Source: Fasciolopsis buskii (lineage: Eukaryota; Platyhelminthes; Trematoda; Plagiorchiida; Fasciolidae). Taken from it: a stretch of 64,000 bases of DNA. Positions 57,605 to 64,000 of this stretch are shown in pieces. Within the stretch, counting starts at the first letter, position 1. Each line of letters starts with the position of its first letter. The stretch lies in the NCBI GenBank assembly GCA_008360955.1, contig LUCM01007265.1, positions 70,397 to 134,396 of the forward strand, given 5' to 3'. Position numbers and translations under genes: made by a program. The notes beneath the pieces are model-generated. The model was given only the letters and a program-made list of their open reading frames with translations. It had not been told where the DNA came from and did not search any database.

Positions 57605-60600
57605 CTGCAAGGATGGTCCATAGTCACGCATTAAATGAGCCGAAAGCCTGCAGTCCCACTGATGTGTGGGTGACATCCGGTGAAATTAGCGTTGTTCGCT
57701 TTCGGATTCCTCGGTAATTTGCACAGCGTAACTCTGATTCCGACGTGGCAACAGCAGCCCCGGGGGCATGTGCTTTACTTGGGTTGTTATTGAAGTGACC
57801 ATGGATTGCCGAAAGCTAGTCGGAGTATTCGGCAAAGAGCTACATAGGTTATTTCGGACAATTGATGCACGGCACAGGCACATGGAATCTCGCACAAGCG
57901 ACACAGTAGGTTCTTTATATGATGTCCTAAATCTGGCGGTTTTATAAAGAAGAAGGCGGCAAGCGTACCATTTGTCGTTGTTGCAGTTAGCGCTGCGAAT
58001 TCCTGTCAAGCTTTGGCCGGGGGTGCTGAAAATTTGCAGCTGCGCTCTTCTGTGTGCTCCGCGTTAGCTGTACCTCTTCATCTGTGGGCATTATTAAAGA
58101 TTCCATCCTGCTCAATCCAAGGACACCCGATTATAATATTTTGGGAGGGCCAACGTAATCGAAGGAGTTGCAGCGTTTTATACGTGGCGGGCAGTAAGTT
58201 GGTTAGCAAACAGAATGGTGAACTGGTTTTTATGATGGAGCTTTGTTTGTTTTGGACCAATCTTATTTGAGCGCGGAGGGATCAGTGTCTCAACGTCACT
58301 CGTCTGCCTGCTACGCGCTGATGCACATTTTCCTTCGATTCATACTTGGCTTTCACCAAAATAGTAATCTATTATGTCAAGTGTTTCTGTGATACTCCTA
58401 AGAAAAGTCAACAATGCCTTACAAAATAAAAGCTTTCTGCCGTTTCCTTGGACAATGGTATAGCTGAGGTGCTATTTGATGCCCCCTTGTTGCTTCACGA
58501 ACTGACGGCAGTGGCGACAATGCATATCACGTTTGTCAGACCATCACAATATTAGGCCGTTGATATCTAAGTATCAGCTTGATCACCTAAAGTCACTATG
58601 ACAACCTCAGCTAGCTTGTCATCCTGCGCAGACAGTTAGAACTTGGGAGCGCCACCATATTTTAATAGTTGCTTGGTCTAAGGAAGGTTAATCGGGTAGA
58701 GCGGACCCAAAATCCCTAGGCAAACATAAATTCCTCCTTCTACGTGAATGTAGATGTTCCATTTATGTATTCACCGTTTAAATGTGTTCGTCGGTTCGTT
58801 ACCCTACGGTCACCGTCATACCGAGGAACGTTGTAGGCACGGCCATGTGACATTAAATTTTAAAGCCCACAGCATCATTAGACGTTCCGCGACACTGCGT
58901 TAACTATATTCACTTCATCGTACATAACCGCGAAACATAACGCAGTGGTTAGGATTTTATTCAGTTCCGTTGTTGTTTCTGGGCTTTGCGGTTATTGGCG
59001 AACCCAGTTAAGTAGTTCCATGGGTGACTTTCATATCGAGACCATCAATCGAGTGGCTTTGAGGCCTGTATATGGGAAAAATCTAACTTCGTAGATTGCT
59101 CGGTGTGATTACAGTACAAGCAGCTCCATGAATCAATGAACAAGTCGTTCAAAGACAGTGATTCAATAGCCGCTCTTGGCAACCTGCGAGTAGCTATGGT
59201 TTGTCATGCGGCAAGCAGGATGTTGCTAAATCGGTTTATCTTGTAGGATACTATCTGTCATGTTGTGGGTGTGCCGACAACAGCTACCTAAGCAAATGCA
59301 GCAAAAATCACTTTTGCATTTTCTTGGTTTTCGATCACCGTTGGCTTTATCCTTAGGTGATCTGTTGTTCCGAGGTTTAAATTTGTTTAAGTAAGAATAC
59401 ACATACATCGGCATTTTTGATTTCAGTAACCATGCATGTATGTTTGGTATATTTGACGATGACGATCTCCCATGAGAATTAGGATTATTATGCTCCACTG
59501 AAAAAATTTGCTTGGGCTGCATCTTGTGTGTGTGCTTGTGCGTATATAGACCGCGATGTTTGCAGGGCATGATCCAATTGCTTCGCACTTACAGTTCAAG
59601 TATCAGTTATGCAAGTCCCAAAGCTGTAGCGAGTTTATAATTTTGAAGCCACTAATTCTGCTCATTCACGAGGGTGGTATGAAATAATGAAAAATAATTG
59701 CACTTTCTTTACAGCTTAACAGCAAAAAATGAGGAGCAATCGACCAATAGGTACCCTGAAACAGCAAACACTTTCAGATTCTTCATTCAAGCGTTCCGGA
59801 TGAGTTTATGTACGTTAACGGAAACAGGACCTGAATGACACTGATATGTTGGTTTGTGTCCTGCTGTAAATAATCTTACTGAAATCCCCTGAACTGTAAT
59901 TGATGAAATTATTTGGCATATGAATTTTTCTTATTTCTGTCTATTGTATTTATAAATATAGGCAGCACCCGGAAACAATGGCTGCAAAATTTGGTGATAT
60001 GAGACCGGGAGACAGCAAACGACCGCCGTAGTTGAATTCAATATTTAAGGTAGTGAGGACATAGTGCATAACTCGTTCTCCACTTTGTCGTTCGACTATC
60101 TTCGCAAGAACGAAATAGGGAATATTTGTCGCCACCGATTTAATTAAAACGTAGGCCAGCAGAGTAAAATGCGTTCACTCTACGCTCTGATTTCGGGATC
60201 ATCTAATGAATCTTCAATATATCCGCTTCCGGGGTGGACGGCTTCAGTTTTGCTGTCAGTTATGGATAACAAATTTCTCAGTTCGCCAAAATGTTAAGCT
60301 GAGTTTTACTCTAAAATTTCCGATGAGATGTTTTGGTGTAAATAATATTTTGTTATTTGCGTCTCAAGGACGATAGCACTCAGAACATTATTATGTCAGC
60401 ATGGGCCGTAGTTTAATGGAACGCTCGCTCTCACAGGTTAAACAAGGGTAAACGTGTCATTTCACAACCACCAAAACCAATAATTGCTCAATTGCTGCTT
60501 TCATCAGTTCCGGAAGCTAATCATCAAAGTACTTCACCTGATTATTCCACATGTTATCTAGGCTACCGACGACGTAATTGCAGCGAGCAACTGAAGCTGG

Positions 60601-63600
60601 AAAAAATCACCTAAATTGGGCATCCATGCATGTCAACAACTAGCGAAGCTATGTTACCGACAAGTAAAGTTTTGTTAATGATTTTGTCTACCTCCTGAGA
60701 CCGCCCAAACAAAAGAATATATACCGGCTATTAACAGGATAAGCTGCCCACATTCAAAGTATTTAGAAATATCACACCTCAAAACAAAATTCGGCATATG
60801 CTTCATGTAAAGTTCTTAAGACGTCCGGTTCTTGTCTCCAGTGACGAGTTTTACAGGAACATTTTCCCAATTTTTTTCATGTTTCCATTCTCTTTAGTAT
60901 ACGGACTTTGTTGAAATTCGGGAAACGGACTTAGTACTTTCGCCTGGTTACTTAGTGAGCTGTTTTTAATGGTAGTGTCTGTGATATGATCTGGATGTGT
61001 TTCGTGTTATAAATCCTGCCAGTCTTTGCATTATGAGCCGATGTGACTGCTTACTGAAACGCAACTTACCTCGTAGAAACAGGTCATGTGTTTGGTTGCC
61101 TCAAGTAGCTGAAGTCGGTAAAAGGCTTCAGCCACGCAAAGAGAATACGACTCGGTGACAATACCTCACTGCAGTGCCCAAAACTGTTTAGATTCTGATA
61201 ACGCGACTGGGTTGAAATCACGTTGGGTAGTCTGGAATCCCGAAGCCAATCTGGACGCTTGTTCTTACACTCTCATTTCTTGGGTATTATGTGCATAGTT
61301 TTAGCCATTTCAGTGCCGCAGCAACAAGGATGCTGCCAACAGATTTGAAGCTCTTTCGTTTCTTCTGGATGAGCACTCCATGGCAAAATCACAGTAGGCC
61401 CGCTGACGCTTTAATTAAGACCACTTTATTCCTTGGCGGGGTTCTTACTGCATGCATATATACAACCACTCATTACAAAGCTTTCTGTTTTCAAAGAGGC
61501 TGAATAACACATCTTGTACACAACGGCGTCAACGCTAAGTGCCTTTAATTAAATACTGGCTATCTGACGCCAATTCGGGCCGATCCTCAGACGGGTTAGA
61601 CAGTTCTACGTTTAGATCTGTTTGTTCCCAAGCCAAATAAAGTCCCCACTCTTTAATGCCCACAGCCAATTTCCTTTGAGGACGCTTTAAAATTGTTTGT
61701 CTCTAGTTGATCAGGGCACATCATTAGTACTCCCCGTTGCGTAAAAGTTTTGTCATACGGGGCATGGAGAGGCATGCGAATCGAGTGTCTGGGATCAGCT
61801 TCTGAGAGACACCAGGTGAAAGTTAGAGCCTGATGTTACGTCATGCTCCCAGCTGAAATTTGCTCACTGTCTAGGTCATTTCTCGTATGCCTAGTCTATT
61901 GTCATTGATGACTTGGCCGTATAAGCCCATTACTGATACGTATGAAGTGCAGCTGTTCGGCTCAAAACTACAGCTGTAACCGTCGCCTGTTAAGGTGTGA
62001 GTATTCTATATTCTAGTGACGATTGGGAAAGACACGATTGAACAAAAAAGGAAAACTAACTCTTTCGTGATGTCAATGGCAGGTGTATAAAAAGCAACAG
62101 ATGGCAGTTGATTAAGATACCGCTTGTACAAAACACTCAAATATTTCAGGAACTGTGGGAAGTCAGGATTCCCTTCGTTGTACATTTGGCTGCCGTTCCC
62201 TCCAGGTGGCTGATTTCTGATAGGTCTCGGGGTATTATCAGGTGTTGACAGATTTACTGGAAAGGCTTGAAATTAGGTCGCAGCAGTAGGACAAATTTTC
62301 ATTTTGACCATTTCATGGAACAGTTAAGCAGAAATTTTCCTGAATCCAATGGTGGATGTGACCAATTTTCAGACTCATAGGCAATATTCCCGAAATACTC
62401 AAAATATGTTAATCAAGGCCGACTACATGTATAAGTAAAATGTAGTTATCTCTCTATGAGGAAGAGAATTGCTGGGTATTGGTTCCTATCGGTTAGATTA
62501 AATTCAATTTAGTTTACCGTATGACTTCGTGAAATCTGTAAAACATTACATTTAAGCAGTCCGCACTTAGAATCGTCAAAAATGAACCTAAATGTCTCCG
62601 AATATTGCAAAAAATTATCGAAAAACAACTTTTTAGTAATAACGGTGGAACAACAAATCCATCAGTTCTATAAAACCTAAGGGTTAAAATTGGGTAGCCT
62701 CTCGCGAATCAACAGCTGCACTTCAAGCTTTGTCTAAAAACAACGGCACCGTTTGAATATTTTTACGGACCCATCGCCAAAAGGTACATCAAAACCATTA
62801 TTTTACACTTAAGCTTGCCGACGTTTTCTCTGCACAGGAGGAAAATCGTGCGCCATTGAGCAAGCGAATGAAGTTGGTTTCTCACGTTGATTCTGAATAT
62901 GGAAGTGTGCTGTTGTTTCCTTTTGACTGTTCAAAACAACGAGGTTAAAACGACTGTTTAAAGTCAAATTCATTTATTAGACTAGTTCCAAATAGCTGCC
63001 TTTTAACTGGTGCCTTTATGGGAGCACTAAAGGTCGCTTGGAGTATGAGTCTGGTTTTAATCGCGTAGTACTGAATAACATAATAAGCGTGAGTCCAAGA
63101 ACAATGACTCGATAGCTAGTGTCTTGATGGCATACCACAAAAATTCATGTATCTTTGCGGACGAGGCTGAAACGATCATGTGCGTGCTCGGAAATCATGA
63201 CCTAAGCTCAGCGATTTCCAAAGCCACTGACGAATTTAATTAACTGAACCCCTAGCTTAACTCTTATATGAGAGGTTTCTTTGCCCCTATTCCTGGCGCA
63301 AGAACTACAGACGCCATGTCTCAAATAGCTTCGTAGGGTTACATCATACCGCTGCTGCACTAACCAAATTCGAACGTGAACAAGGAATTAATTATTCGTG
63401 CAAGATTACGTTTTTCGAACATGTCCTTTGAAACAGGTAGGGCTAGAACAGTTGCAGAAGTTGGACTTGCAACCATAAACGTGTCTTTTTCTTCTTCGAT
63501 TTGACTACAATACCGCAACTGACAAGCCCCTCAGTTGACGGAATAGCGATAAACTGAGCCAGAAATCGGAGGGGATAATTCTTTTGTAGATGTCGTGACC

Positions 63601-64000
63601 TCGACGCAGAACGGATATAACAAAACACGAGAATAAGACACCACGGTAGTGAAGTGCTGCGCGGTCCTAGCTACTTTAAGAAACTTTCGAAAAGAGTCAC
63701 ACGGCTGGAAGCGTGCAGATCTGGAGTGTGATAAAATAATTGCAACCAAAGAACGTCACATAGTAGGCATCTAGCGTCAACATATATCTCAGTGGGAACT
63801 GTGTCCTGAAATAATCGATTTTTTCCATGAGATCAATAAAGCTGCCGTCATTAGGCACAAATTCGGTTCATTTGAGCCACCTAAAGGCTTTTCACTGCCA
63901 CACTTATCTCATTCCAGACTGACTTTATGGTATTGCCCAACCGCATTCTCTTGTACAACAAACGTGGAAATGCTCATGACTGACTATATCCATCGTTCAT
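57605..64000. other. Long stretch without recognisable genes
   Basis: Frames up to 120 codons (59226-59588 minus, basic and Cys-rich near its end; 57686-58009 minus) show no known domain. No repeat shared with the rest of the window was recognised, and no tRNA-like sequence was found. Confidence 0.45.

Overview
The window looks like gene-poor, repeat-rich nuclear DNA of a flatworm, most likely a parasitic one (tapeworm or fluke). Three things point there. The one intact gene has introns of only 38 and 46 bp. A decayed transposase gene carries another 38-bp intron. The rest is dominated by decayed CR1/jockey-type LINEs and a MULE-type DNA transposon. I saw no bacterial operons, rRNA, convincing tRNA or CRISPR array. 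Species assignment is not possible from the sequence alone.

The only gene I can reconstruct in full is an SSNA1 (NA14/DIP13) homologue on the minus strand, 9573-9998. It has three exons, encodes 113 aa, and covers the whole conserved coiled-coil core of this centriole/basal-body protein. Everything else that reads as protein is transposon debris.

Layout: 1-9360 has no recognisable gene. 9573-9998 is SSNA1. 11600-12616 is copy A of an unidentified dispersed repeat, with relatives at 27165-27460 (C), 41557-42035 (D) and, inverted, 54895-55283 (B). Three long, decayed LINE copies lie on the minus strand at about 14050-16900, 21793-26446 and 32519-37362. Between the second and third is a MULE-type transposon (about 29050-31695, minus) with a DDE core and SWIM zinc finger. 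An AT-rich tract lies at 27830-28330. Shorter LINE pieces, also minus, are at about 19410-19508, 44450-45150 and 50900-51770. From 55.3 kb to the end I see only one weak possible reverse-transcriptase fragment.

The genes here do not form a pathway: there is one host cytoskeletal gene in a sea of dead mobile elements. I found no clear new biological system. The observations most worth following are the micro-introns in SSNA1 and in the MULE transposase, the four-copy repeat family with a preserved internal 141-bp duplication and a short conserved basic/cysteine frame, and a long Pro/Ser-rich stretch that reads straight into the LINE endonuclease.
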